NCBI GenBank assembly: GCA_035708745.1
Contig: DASTFJ010000181.1
Span: forward strand, 1-6,391
Direction: 5' to 3'
Origin: JAMLHN01 sp035708745
GTDB taxonomy: Bacteria; Chloroflexota; Chloroflexia; Thermomicrobiales; UBA6265
Length of the DNA stretch: 6,391 nt
A program made the position numbers and the translations under genes. The notes under the pieces are model-generated. The model saw nothing but the letters and a program-made list of their open reading frames with translations, was not told the origin of the DNA and did not search any database. Of the stretch, positions 1 through 4,831 are shown one piece after another. Within the stretch, counting starts at the first letter, position 1, and each line of letters opens with the position of its first letter.

Positions 1-1161
1 ATTCGAGGTTGCGACGCCCTGACCGGTATACCCACGGGCGGTGGCGACATTCTCCTTGCGGTCGTACCCGAAGGTCGGCATGAAATCGCGCGGCCAGCCC
101 AGCGGTCCGCCCCAGGTGTGGGTGAATTTCACATCCTTCAACACCGGAAACCAGGTGCGCACATTCTGCTGCAGCATCTTGTGCGTCTCTGCATGGCGGT
201 CGTAAGAGTCCTTGATCTTCGAACGCAGGTGATAGGGCGCGCCGCGACCACCAAAGAGAATGCGGCCGTCGATGGTTTTAGACAGATAATCGACCGTGTA
301 CCGACAGGAATCGACCAGCTCGCGGTTTTGCCAGCCGATCGTCTCCCATTCCCGCTCGGACAACGGCTCGGTGAGGGTGATGAGCGAATAGACCGGCATG
401 AGCTGGCGTCCTACACCCTTCAGCCCGCTCATGTACGACTCGCCGCACAGCACCACGGTACCGGCACGCACATGCCCATGCTCGGTGTGCAGCGCCGGAT
501 AGGCGCCACCGGAAAATGAAGTGACGTCGCTCTGCTCGTAGATCGTGGCTCCGCGCTTTTCGACCGCGCGCGCCAACCCGCGCACCAGCTTGCCGGGATG
601 GATGACGGCGTTTTCTTTCAGGAAGATGGCGCCCATCGAGCCGGCGATGCGGATACGCTCGTCGAGCTGCTTTTTGTCGAGGAGTTGGAATTCGTCTTCG
701 AATCCGAGGTGGGACATCGTTTTGGCAACCGCATGCACCGAGGGGAGTTGGGCCGTGCCCCGCGCGGTCATGAGCGCGCCGCTTTTCTGCCAGTCGATAT
801 CGATTCCCTGCTCCCCGGTGACCTTGCCGACCTCATCGACCGCGCCGGTCATGGCCCGGTGGGTGGCGATCGCCTGCGCTTTGCCGTATTTCTGCTCGAT
901 CCGTCCGAGTGAGGTGGGGAACCCGGAGGTACACCAACCCCCGTTACGACCCGACGCGCCAAAGCCGGCAATCTCTCGCTCGAGGATAGCGATCTTGAGA
1001 TCGGGATTGCGATCGAGCAGATACCAGGCCGTCCAGAGCCCGGAAAACCCGGCGCCGAGGATGGCGATATCGGCGTCGATGGTGCCGTTCAGCCGGGGCC
1101 GCGGCGTCAAATCGTCGCCACAGGTTTCCAGCCAGTAGCTGTAGGATGCGTAGTTCTTCAT
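1..1161 (-). CDS. FAD-dependent oxidoreductase, DAO / PuuB-OrdL type (3' end beyond window)
   Basis: Translating the minus strand from the ATG at 1161 gives 387 uninterrupted residues that run off the left edge. Residues 31-63 form the FAD-binding Rossmann start: DIAILGAGFSGLWTA carries GxGxxG at G36/G38/G41, and ILE near 59-61 supplies the acidic residue for the adenosine ribose. GFGASGRNGGW (67-76) is the second flavin-contact motif typical of the DAO family, especially PuuB/OrdL-like gamma-glutamylputrescine oxidases. GYTGQGVATSN (377-387) is the C-terminal FAD-binding segment, so probably 40-80 residues are missing. GGAAGGG lies just upstream of the start. Family knowledge: these cytoplasmic flavoenzymes oxidise a C-N bond of an amine or amino acid, giving imine/aldehyde and peroxide. 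Substrate is unknown; putrescine-derivative, sarcosine or glycine oxidase roles are all possible. A terminator separates it from the upstream gene, so it should have its own promoter. Confidence 0.9.
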   Translation of the reverse strand, partial: MKNYASYSYWLETCGDDLTPRPRLNGTIDADIAILGAGFSGLWTAWYLLDRNPDLKIAILEREIAGFGASGRNGGWCTSGFPTSLGRIEQKYGKAQAIATHRAMTGAVDEVGKVTGEQGIDIDWQKSGALMTARGTAQLPSVHAVAKTMSHLGFEDEFQLLDKKQLDERIRIAGSMGAIFLKENAVIHPGKLVRGLARAVEKRGATIYEQSDVTSFSGGAYPALHTEHGHVRAGTVVLCGESYMSGLKGVGRQLMPVYSLITLTEPLSEREWETIGWQNRELVDSCRYTVDYLSKTIDGRILFGGRGAPYHLRSKIKDSYDRHAETHKMLQQNVRTWFPVLKDVKFTHTWGGPLGWPRDFMPTFGYDRKENVATARGYTGQGVATSN

Positions 1162-1207
1162 CGTCCCTTCCCCATTCCCCGGTCGATCGTCCCGCGATGA
1201 TGGAGAT

Positions 1208-1213
1208 TCTATA
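1208..1213 (-). promoter_or_regulatory. Weak candidate -10 box for the FAD oxidoreductase
   Basis: The minus strand reads TATAGA here, about 46 nt before the ATG at 1161 and just downstream of the preceding terminator, where a new promoter is expected. No recognisable -35 box lies at 16-18 nt spacing; that region overlaps the terminator stem. Position supports it more than sequence does. Confidence 0.25.
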
Positions 1214-1222
1214 CGGGCAACG

Positions 1223-1253
1223 AAAAAGCGGACGGCGTACGCGCCGTCCGCTT
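1223..1253 (-). terminator. Rho-independent terminator of the CHRD-like gene
   Basis: Positions 1226-1237 and 1242-1253 form a perfect 12-bp GC-rich stem (AAGCGGACGGCG paired with its complement) with a 4-nt loop. In the minus-strand transcript the 3' arm runs straight into TTTTT (1227-1223). It lies about 24 nt past the TAG at 1277-1279 and before the FAD gene start at 1161. It is the only textbook intrinsic terminator in the window and makes the CHRD-like gene a single-gene unit. Confidence 0.9.
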
Positions 1254-1276
1254 GCAGGTTCGGTCAAGAACAGGCG

Positions 1277-1930
1277 CTATCCTCGCGGCTCGCGCCGTCG
1301 CAAGCTAAATGCTCCAGCTAGGGCAAAGAGCGCAGCCGCGGCAATTGCCAGCGCGAAGAGGCTGGTGTTTCCGCCGAACGTCGTCCCCACGCCGGAGGTG
1401 CCGATATAGGTCACCGACGAGGTGCCGCCAACCGCCGGGCTGGCAGCTGCGGTTGGGGACGCCGTCGCCTCGACGGGGGCTGTCGTCTCATCGCCAGCCG
1501 CCGTCTGCGGGATTTCGCCGCAGGCAACGTAGGTACCGATCTCATCGGCCGAGAGATGGATGTTGATGGCGTACGGGCCGGCCGTCTGCAAATCAGCAAG
1601 CGGCACGTCGATAACGGTCACGCTTTCGCCTCTGGCGTTCACATCGGTGAGCGGATAGACCACATCGCCGAGCTCGGTGCAGGTGCCGGAATGGATATGC
1701 GCCGGATGGCCGCCGGTCGCCCCAACGACCAGGATATCGACCGTAGTGGTGCCGTCACCGTTGTCGGTGAGACTGGCATCGCCGGATACGCCGGAATCGT
1801 TCAACTCAGCAATGGGGACGACCACCTCGTCCTGCGCCATGGAGCGCGCCGCGGGAAACGACGCGAGTGCCAGCAAGGCAAATGCAAAAGCGGCGACAAT
1901 CGAAAATCGCCCGAACGTCCGTCTCTCCAT
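1277..1930 (-). CDS. Exported, membrane-anchored CHRD / CuZn-SOD-like protein
   Basis: The protein has 217 residues. Residues 1-32 are a signal peptide: ERR charges, a hydrophobic core IVAAFAFALLALASF, and a probable cut after SMA32. A beta-rich extracellular domain follows (about 35-140) with GGHPAHIHSGTC (73-84) and YAINIHLS (120-127). The HxH cluster (H75, H78, H80), H125 and the likely disulfide pair C84/C137 recall the metal-site strand of Cu/Zn superoxide dismutases and the HIH motif of CHRD domains. An Ala/Thr/Pro/Ser linker (about 143-170) leads to a membrane helix (189-209) and a basic RRRE tail. This topology matches sortase substrates, but no LPxTG is present; YIGTSG (175-180) sits roughly where one would be. 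Copper binding or dismutase activity is inference; a structural surface role is equally possible. Strong ribosome binding site, own terminator and candidate promoter. Confidence 0.85.
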   Translation of the reverse strand: MERRTFGRFSIVAAFAFALLALASFPAARSMAQDEVVVPIAELNDSGVSGDASLTDNGDGTTTVDILVVGATGGHPAHIHSGTCTELGDVVYPLTDVNARGESVTVIDVPLADLQTAGPYAINIHLSADEIGTYVACGEIPQTAAGDETTAPVEATASPTAAASPAVGGTSSVTYIGTSGVGTTFGGNTSLFALAIAAAALFALAGAFSLRRREPRG

Positions 1931-1938
1931 GAATATCC

Positions 1939-1944
1939 ACCTCC
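1939..1944 (-). promoter_or_regulatory. Strong Shine-Dalgarno of the CHRD-like gene
   Basis: The minus strand reads GGAGGT, 8 nt before the ATG at 1930. It fixes that start and predicts high translation. Confidence 0.8.
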
Positions 1945-1954
1945 AACGGGTCGG

Positions 1955-1982
1955 ATTCTGGTCGCGGGCTACCGCGTTTCAA
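1955..1982 (-). promoter_or_regulatory. Candidate sigma70-type promoter of the CHRD-like gene
   Basis: The minus strand carries TTGAAA (1977-1982, 5 of 6 to the -35 consensus), a 16-nt spacer and CAGAAT (1955-1960, 4 of 6 to the -10, with the key A and final T). The transcript would start near 1948, leaving a very short leader that just contains the GGAGGT. Such motifs can arise by chance. Confidence 0.35.
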
Positions 1983-2104
1983 CGGGATACTCCCCGAAGG
2001 CCTGTGCCTATGGGACACGTTCCAGCCTAGCGGGTGTCGTTTATTCGCGCAAGATCGAAAAATGCTGGGAACCGAGGCTCGGAGCCCTGAGACGCGATCG
2101 TAGA

Positions 2105-2123
2105 CGCCGGCCCTGTGCCGGCG
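2105..2123. repeat. Short GC-rich hairpin
   Basis: CGCCGGC (2105-2111) and GCCGGCG (2117-2123) form a perfect 7-bp stem around a CCTGT loop. No T-tract follows on either strand, so it is unlikely to be an intrinsic terminator. It resembles a REP-like intergenic palindrome; other copies in the genome would decide this. Confidence 0.5.
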
Positions 2124-2137
2124 AAGACCAAGCGTCC

Positions 2138-2179
2138 AGTGCTGTCTGCTGTTCGCAGTTCACTGTTTGCTGTCTGCCC
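2138..2179. repeat. Degenerate heptamer tandem repeat, six units
   Basis: From 2138 the sequence splits into consecutive 7-mers: AGTGCTG, TCTGCTG, TTCGCAG, TTCACTG, TTTGCTG, TCTGCCC. Most fit a TYYRCTG-like consensus, and TGCTGTCTGC recurs exactly 28 nt (four units) apart at 2140 and 2168. The organisation resembles the short tandemly repeated repetitive (STRR) heptamers described in cyanobacteria. Function unknown. Confidence 0.6.
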
Positions 2180-2189
2180 GTAAGCGTCG

Positions 2190-2217
2190 CAGGGCCCAGG
2201 GCTCAGGACTCAGGACC
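2190..2217. repeat. Heptamer tandem repeat CAGGRCY, four units
   Basis: Four contiguous units, CAGGGCC, CAGGGCT, CAGGACT and CAGGACC, all match CAGGRCY exactly. The tract begins 10 bp after the neighbouring heptamer tract and uses a different unit and phase. It is too short and variable for a CRISPR array. Confidence 0.75.
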
Positions 2218-2315
2218 GATTCCTCGCTACGTCGTATTGCGTAGGGCATGCGTAGGTCCGCGAATACGTCATCCTGCCGATAGCGGCGGTGCTGGGCCGG
2301 TGGCATGATGTGAGT

Positions 2316-2518
2316 GTGGCAAGTACGAGGGGCCACGGACCGGGCTGAGGCGGGTAATGGAAAACCGTCACGGCCCGGGAGAAGTAAGTGGAATCGATCT
2401 GGGAATGAAGAGCCCGAGCCGGGGCAAACATGCGGCATCAGACGTTGGTTGCGATCTGGGTTAGTGCGGAGCGAGCGACCGGTAATGGACAACGGCGCCC
2501 TCCGCTCGGAAGCAACCA
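2316..2518. other. Stem-forming non-coding region with a duplicated 13-mer; possible structured RNA
   Basis: Successive complementary pairs are visible: GTGGC (2316-2320) with GCCAC (2332-2336); CCGGGC (2340-2345) with GCCCGG (2373-2378); and TGGTTGC (2446-2452) with GCAACCA (2512-2518), which encloses GCGGAG (2466-2471) with CTCCGC (2500-2505). GGTAATGGANAAC occurs at 2353-2365 and 2481-2493, each time inside a stem-enclosed loop. I cannot match this to a known RNA family, and short stems are common by chance in GC-rich DNA. Confidence 0.3.
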
Positions 2519-2519
2519 G

Positions 2520-2549
2520 GTGACCGATACGGTCACATCGACGTAGTCG
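2520..2549. promoter_or_regulatory. Two stacked palindromes, operator-like
   Basis: GTGACCG-ATA-CGGTCAC (2520-2536) is a perfect 17-bp dyad with 7-bp arms and a 3-bp centre. Two bases later comes CGAC-GTA-GTCG (2539-2549), also with a 3-bp centre. The first has the size and symmetry of operators bound by dimeric TetR-family repressors, which often contain TGACC/GGTCA half-sites. No regulator gene is in the window. The nearest downstream start is the small plus-strand gene about 190 bp away. Confidence 0.4.
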
Positions 2550-2642
2550 TCTGATCTTCGATAAGCGAATTCCGGCACATCACCTGCCGTATGGTCGAGC
2601 GTCTCGTGCCAAAGACCCGACCAACTCAATACTTCCTCTGTT

Positions 2643-2675
2643 GAATCCTCTCCACCCCAATTCCGGAGAGGATTC
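2643..2675. repeat. Perfect 11-bp inverted repeat upstream of the small plus-strand gene
   Basis: GAATCCTCTCC (2643-2653) and GGAGAGGATTC (2665-2675) are exact complements around an 11-nt centre. No T-run follows on either strand, so an intrinsic terminator is unlikely. It lies 61 bp before the ATG at 2737, suiting an operator or a leader hairpin. In RNA, the GGAGAGG arm resembles a Shine-Dalgarno but is too far from the start to serve. Confidence 0.55.
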
Positions 2676-2723
2676 GGCGTTTCCAGGGCGGCTCGCCGCT
2701 CGTCCCTTCGGTACACTCCCTGC

Positions 2724-2728
2724 GGAGG
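2724..2728 (+). promoter_or_regulatory. Shine-Dalgarno of the small plus-strand gene
   Basis: GGAGG is followed by exactly 8 nt before the ATG at 2737. This is the main reason to accept this frame over the overlapping minus-strand frames. The out-of-frame ATG at 2730 is too close to it to be used. A possible -10-like TACACT lies at 2712-2717, only 7 nt before it, with no clear -35. Confidence 0.7.
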
Positions 2729-2736
2729 CATGACCG

Positions 2737-2997
2737 ATGGACGAGCGCGACGAGATTCTCGAGATCATCTGGCCGGAAACGGGCTTGCACACCAAAGCGG
2801 TGGCCCCGAAACGGGAGAAGGACCAGCTCGGCGATAGCGACGACGTCGAGCTGTCGATCGATTTCCTGACACTTTCCCTGTCGCCGCTGGAGCTGATCCA
2901 GCTCGCGTCGTTTCTGCGCATGACGATCGATGGACTGCTCGACCGTCACCCAGGCTACCAACGCGCGGTGGTCAACGCCTTCGACATCAAGGATTAG
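2737..2997 (+). CDS. Small acidic protein of unknown function (86 aa)
   Basis: I do not recognise this protein. It is 86 residues long. The first 40 are strongly charged (MDERDEILEI..., then KREKDQLGDSDDVE). The second half, from about residue 41, looks helical and amphipathic (LTLSLSPLELIQLASFLRMT), with a short HPGY turn and a C-terminal FDIKD. There is no signal peptide, membrane segment or Cys/His metal motif, so it is probably a cytoplasmic, possibly dimerising, helical protein. Support for it being real: an ideal GGAGG site, a C/G-rich third codon position (GAC GAG CGC GAC GAG...), and acidic composition unlike the Arg/Ser-rich antisense frames. It is the only plus-strand gene and converges on the Gfo/Idh/MocA gene, so it is probably transcribed alone. 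A small regulatory or adaptor protein would fit, but that is a guess. Confidence 0.75.
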   Translation: MDERDEILEIIWPETGLHTKAVAPKREKDQLGDSDDVELSIDFLTLSLSPLELIQLASFLRMTIDGLLDRHPGYQRAVVNAFDIKD

Positions 2998-3004
2998 CTT
3001 CTCG

Positions 3005-3048
3005 CAGGACACGCGCGAACGGGCGGAATGCAGAACCTCCGTGTCCTG
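3005..3048. repeat. Inverted repeat between two convergent genes
   Basis: CAGGACACG (3005-3013) and CGTGTCCTG (3040-3048) are exact complements separated by 26 nt. A further AGGAC/GTCCT pair lies at 3074-3078 and 3085-3089. They sit between the 3' ends of the convergent genes at 2997 and 3123, where a bidirectional terminator would be expected. No T-tract is present, so termination here is only suggested. Confidence 0.4.
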
Positions 3049-3122
3049 ATTCGAACGCCGTCCGCATAACAGCAGGACAGGGACGTCCTAGACTACGCCC
3101 GGAGACGGTCGATCCGCGGCAC

Positions 3123-4121
3123 TTACAGAGAAACCGTCCGGTTGGTTTCGATCGACTCGCGAGCGGTGAGGGCGGTATCCAACGCAAGCCGGGCATCCGC
3201 CGGAGTAGCACGTGTGGCCGGTTGACCCGAGCGAATGCATTCCACAAAGTATTCGATCTCTGCGAGATACGGATCCTGCTGCTCGACATCGAGCGTTTTC
3301 GGATCGCCTTGGTTCGGGAAGAGCGACAGCTCGTTCGTGCCACCGGCCTCTTCGACGCTGCGTCCACCCGCCCGGAAGTCGTATTCGACGAATCCCTCCG
3401 AACCGAGCACCTGCAGCGTGGAGGTGAACGGGTAGGACTCCGGCATCATCATGCCGCCGTCGATCACCGCCGACGCCGTGCCGTAGTCGATCAGCATCTG
3501 GACCTGGTCCCAGCCATTGGAGCGCGGATTGCGGATACCGGTCGCGGTGACCGCCAGCGGCGTGCCGAACACCCAGTTCAGCGCATCGATATCGTGGATC
3601 ATCATGTCGATCACCGCGCCGCCGGTGAGGTCGGAACGGGCAAAGAGCGCCGACCAGGCCGGGAACGGCTGCCGCCGGTAGGCCAACCCACTGCGCAGTT
3701 CGCCGATCGTGCCGTCGCTCGCCAGCTTTTGCAGCTCGACGTACTCCGGCCAGAAGCGCAACACATGCGCCATCATGAAGACCTGATCCGACGCCTCGCC
3801 AGCCGCCACGAGAGCTGCCGCATCCGCGTCGGTCAACGCGATCGGCTTTTCCAGCAGCACATGTTTCCCGGCCGCCAGCGCCGCCTCGGTCACCGGCCGG
3901 TGTTCCGGTGTCGGCAGGCAATTGTCGATGGCGTCGATGGAGTCATCTTGCAGAATGCGGTCGATGTTGTCGATGTAGATCGTCCCCAGATCCTGCGCTA
4001 GCGGCCCTGCCCGTTTGTCGCTATGTGCATAGATGGCAGCAATTTTCACGCCGTCTACGCGTTGGAACGCGCGGGCATGCGTCCCGCCCATAAAACCCGC
4101 ACCGAGAATTGCGACTTTCAT
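3123..4121 (-). CDS. Gfo/Idh/MocA family NAD(P)-dependent oxidoreductase
   Basis: The protein has 332 residues, normal for the family. MKVAILGAGFMGGTHARAF is the Rossmann start, with GxGxxG at G7/G9/G12. NCLPTPEHRP (67-76) follows the fourth strand. EKPIAL (91-96) is the family signature with the catalytic Lys92. GGAVIDMMIHDIDALNW (167-183) carries the Asp172/His176 pair completing the usual catalytic K-D-H set. The C-terminal half is the beta-sheet substrate domain. Family members oxidise or reduce a hydroxyl of sugars, inositols or related polyols with NAD(P); the substrate here is unknown. The ATG at 4121 was chosen because the family begins at MKVAILG and GGGGA sits 8 nt upstream; extending to 4154 would add 11 residues from a hairpin region. 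It faces the same way as the VOC/TIM-barrel operon upstream and may act with it. Confidence 0.95.
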   Translation of the reverse strand: MKVAILGAGFMGGTHARAFQRVDGVKIAAIYAHSDKRAGPLAQDLGTIYIDNIDRILQDDSIDAIDNCLPTPEHRPVTEAALAAGKHVLLEKPIALTDADAAALVAAGEASDQVFMMAHVLRFWPEYVELQKLASDGTIGELRSGLAYRRQPFPAWSALFARSDLTGGAVIDMMIHDIDALNWVFGTPLAVTATGIRNPRSNGWDQVQMLIDYGTASAVIDGGMMMPESYPFTSTLQVLGSEGFVEYDFRAGGRSVEEAGGTNELSLFPNQGDPKTLDVEQQDPYLAEIEYFVECIRSGQPATRATPADARLALDTALTARESIETNRTVSL

Positions 4122-4142
4122 TGTTTCTATCCCCGCCGCTCT

Positions 4143-4193
4143 CCCGGTCATCAACGACCGGGTTACGAGATTTCCCGACCCTAAACGGCCGGG
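4143..4193 (-). promoter_or_regulatory. Tandem related stem-loops in the leader of the oxidoreductase gene
   Basis: On the minus strand two 20-nt stem-loops lie 31 nt apart. The upstream one (4193-4174) has a 7-bp stem CCCGGCC/GGTCGGG with one G-U pair and loop GTTTAG. The downstream one (4162-4143) has stem CCCGGTC/GACCGGG and loop GTTGAT. Pair 5 is G-U in one and G-C in the other; pair 6 is C-G versus T-A, a compensatory change. On the plus strand the G-U would be an A-C mismatch, so the minus-strand RNA is favoured. The second hairpin ends 8 nt before GGGGA and could affect translation of the gene starting at 4121. They could also be copies of a REP-like element. Confidence 0.5.
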
Positions 4194-4207
4194 CTAGAAG
4201 AAGCGAA

Positions 4208-4261
4208 GGCTCTCCGAGCCGGAAATACGGCCGCATGAGCGGCCGACCTGGAGTCAGCTCC
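4208..4261. repeat. Run of short perfect hairpins
   Basis: Three more palindromes follow closely: GGCTC-TCC-GAGCC (4208-4220), CGGCCGC-ATGA-GCGGCCG (4228-4245) and GGAG-TCAG-CTCC (4250-4261). With the tandem stem-loops and the MITE-like element, nearly all of the 4122-4425 spacer can fold. None has a T-tract of the kind expected for an intrinsic terminator. They may be REP-like repeats or part of a long structured leader. Confidence 0.5.
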
Positions 4262-4270
4262 CCCCAAATT

Positions 4271-4418
4271 GTCATTCTGACGAAGGAAGAATCTCTCGTT
4301 TCCTCGCAACCCGATCGTGCCTGAGGTTGCTGTTCGCCGGTGCTGCCGGACATTCAGGATGACCATGCAGAGCTTGCTGCGGGGCAACGAGAGGTTCCTC
4401 GACTCGGCTCGGAATGAC
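4271..4418. mobile_element. MITE-like element, 148 bp, imperfect terminal inverted repeats
   Basis: The left end begins GTCATTCTGACGAAG and runs to ...CTCTCGTT (4271-4300). The complement of the right end (4418-4386) begins GTCATTCCGAGCCGAG and finishes CCTCTCGTT. The two ends are about 30 nt long and match best at their outer 7 and inner 8 bases. An internal GCAACC/GGTTGC pair (4306-4311, 4325-4330) and an inward ATTCAGGATGAC (4352-4363) add further symmetry. There is no open reading frame and no clear target duplication. From memory, 'GTCATTCTGAGCGAAGCGAAGAATCTC'-like palindromes are common intergenic repeats in several phyla including Chloroflexota. It ends 7 bp from the four-helix gene stop, so it may also act as that operon's 3' hairpin. 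Confidence 0.6.
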
Positions 4419-4425
4419 GATGGGG

Positions 4426-4809
4426 TCAGACGATCGACCGCTGGAGGGTCTCGATCTCGCAAATCGTCTCCTCGATCTCAGTCCACAACACTGCGGCAAC
4501 CTCCTTCGAGCTATAGCCGATCCGCACTGCCAGTCCAATCTGCGCCGCAATCTGGCGAGCCGTATCGGCGGACAGCTGCAGACATTCTCGCAGCGCGTCG
4601 GGTTCTCCCATGCCAAATCCTCTCGCGATCTTCGACGGAACGATGACGGCGTTCCGGCGGACATCAAGTCGAAGATCGAGCGGATCGACAAGTGGCCATG
4701 CTTCGGTCGCCTGGTAGATCGTCATGGAGAGATCCATCGCCCTTTGCCAGGCAACAACACCCCGGAACTCTCCTGATTCCAATCGATCGCTATCGGAATG
4801 AAACTCCAT
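4426..4809 (-). CDS. Four-helix-bundle protein, S23 / 23S-rRNA intervening-sequence (IVP) family
   Basis: The protein has 127 residues, the usual family length. Family landmarks are in order: VVAWQRAMDLSMTIYQAT (18-35) for the first helix, VRRNAVIVPSKIARGFG (50-66) in place of the usual 'LRRAAVSIPANIAEG', then helices 3 and 4 (about 70-96 and 101-125) with GYSSKEV (98-104). The family was first seen in insertions in 23S rRNA genes and includes the Avd protein of diversity-generating retroelements. Its members form small, often basic oligomers; no enzymatic role is known. No rRNA or reverse transcriptase is present here. The ATG at 4809 fits the family N-terminus; an upstream extension to 4962 would overlap the TIM-barrel gene. 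It starts 22 nt after that gene's stop, behind a weak AGGCAGGG. It uses AGA, AGG, CGA, GGA and TTG codons more freely than its neighbours, suggesting acquired DNA. Confidence 0.88.
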   Translation of the reverse strand: MEFHSDSDRLESGEFRGVVAWQRAMDLSMTIYQATEAWPLVDPLDLRLDVRRNAVIVPSKIARGFGMGEPDALRECLQLSADTARQIAAQIGLAVRIGYSSKEVAAVLWTEIEETICEIETLQRSIV

Positions 4810-4831
4810 GGCCCTGCCTGAGCGCTGCCTG

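Larger units (their letters stand above)
1983..2736. other. Long gene-poor spacer with repeats and inverted repeats
   Basis: About 750 bp without a convincing gene. Reading frames exist on both strands (for example 2160-2492 and 2438-2731 on minus, 2314-2523 on plus), but their products are Arg/Pro/Ser-rich, have no recognisable domain and lack good ribosome binding sites. The stretch holds a GC hairpin (2105-2123), two heptamer-repeat tracts (2138-2179, 2190-2217), an 8-nt direct repeat TGCGTAGG (2238-2245 and 2249-2256), a set of stem-forming sequences with a duplicated 13-mer (2316-2518), two stacked palindromes (2520-2549) and an 11-bp inverted repeat (2643-2675). No tRNA, rRNA, RNase P, SRP RNA or known riboswitch motif was recognised. 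Confidence 0.7.

Noticed and set aside
118..1138. Plus-strand open frames 118-519, 545-1138 and 598-912
   Set aside because: They are antisense to the FAD oxidoreductase, whose frame has clear family motifs throughout.
2138..2217. CRISPR array
   Set aside because: Repeat units are 7 nt, contiguous and without spacers.
2438..2731. 97-aa minus-strand frame divergent from the small plus-strand gene
   Set aside because: No recognisable domain and no good ribosome binding site; it runs through the palindromes and the 11-bp inverted repeat, and its start overlaps the opposing gene's ribosome site region.
2626..3012. 128-aa and 113-aa minus-strand frames over the small plus-strand gene
   Set aside because: The plus-strand frame has an ideal GGAGG, GC-rich third positions and acidic composition; these frames look like its shadows.
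3049..3065. tRNA T-arm-like 'ATTCGAACGCC'
   Set aside because: No acceptor, D or anticodon arms can be built around it on either strand.
3088..3921. Long 277-aa minus-strand frame and a 259-aa plus-strand frame (3222-4001)
   Set aside because: Both are shadows of the Gfo/Idh/MocA gene; they are Arg/Gly- or His/Arg-rich with no domain.
4426..4809. Avd protein of a diversity-generating retroelement
   Set aside because: Same broad fold family, but no reverse transcriptase or template/variable repeat pair was seen in the window.
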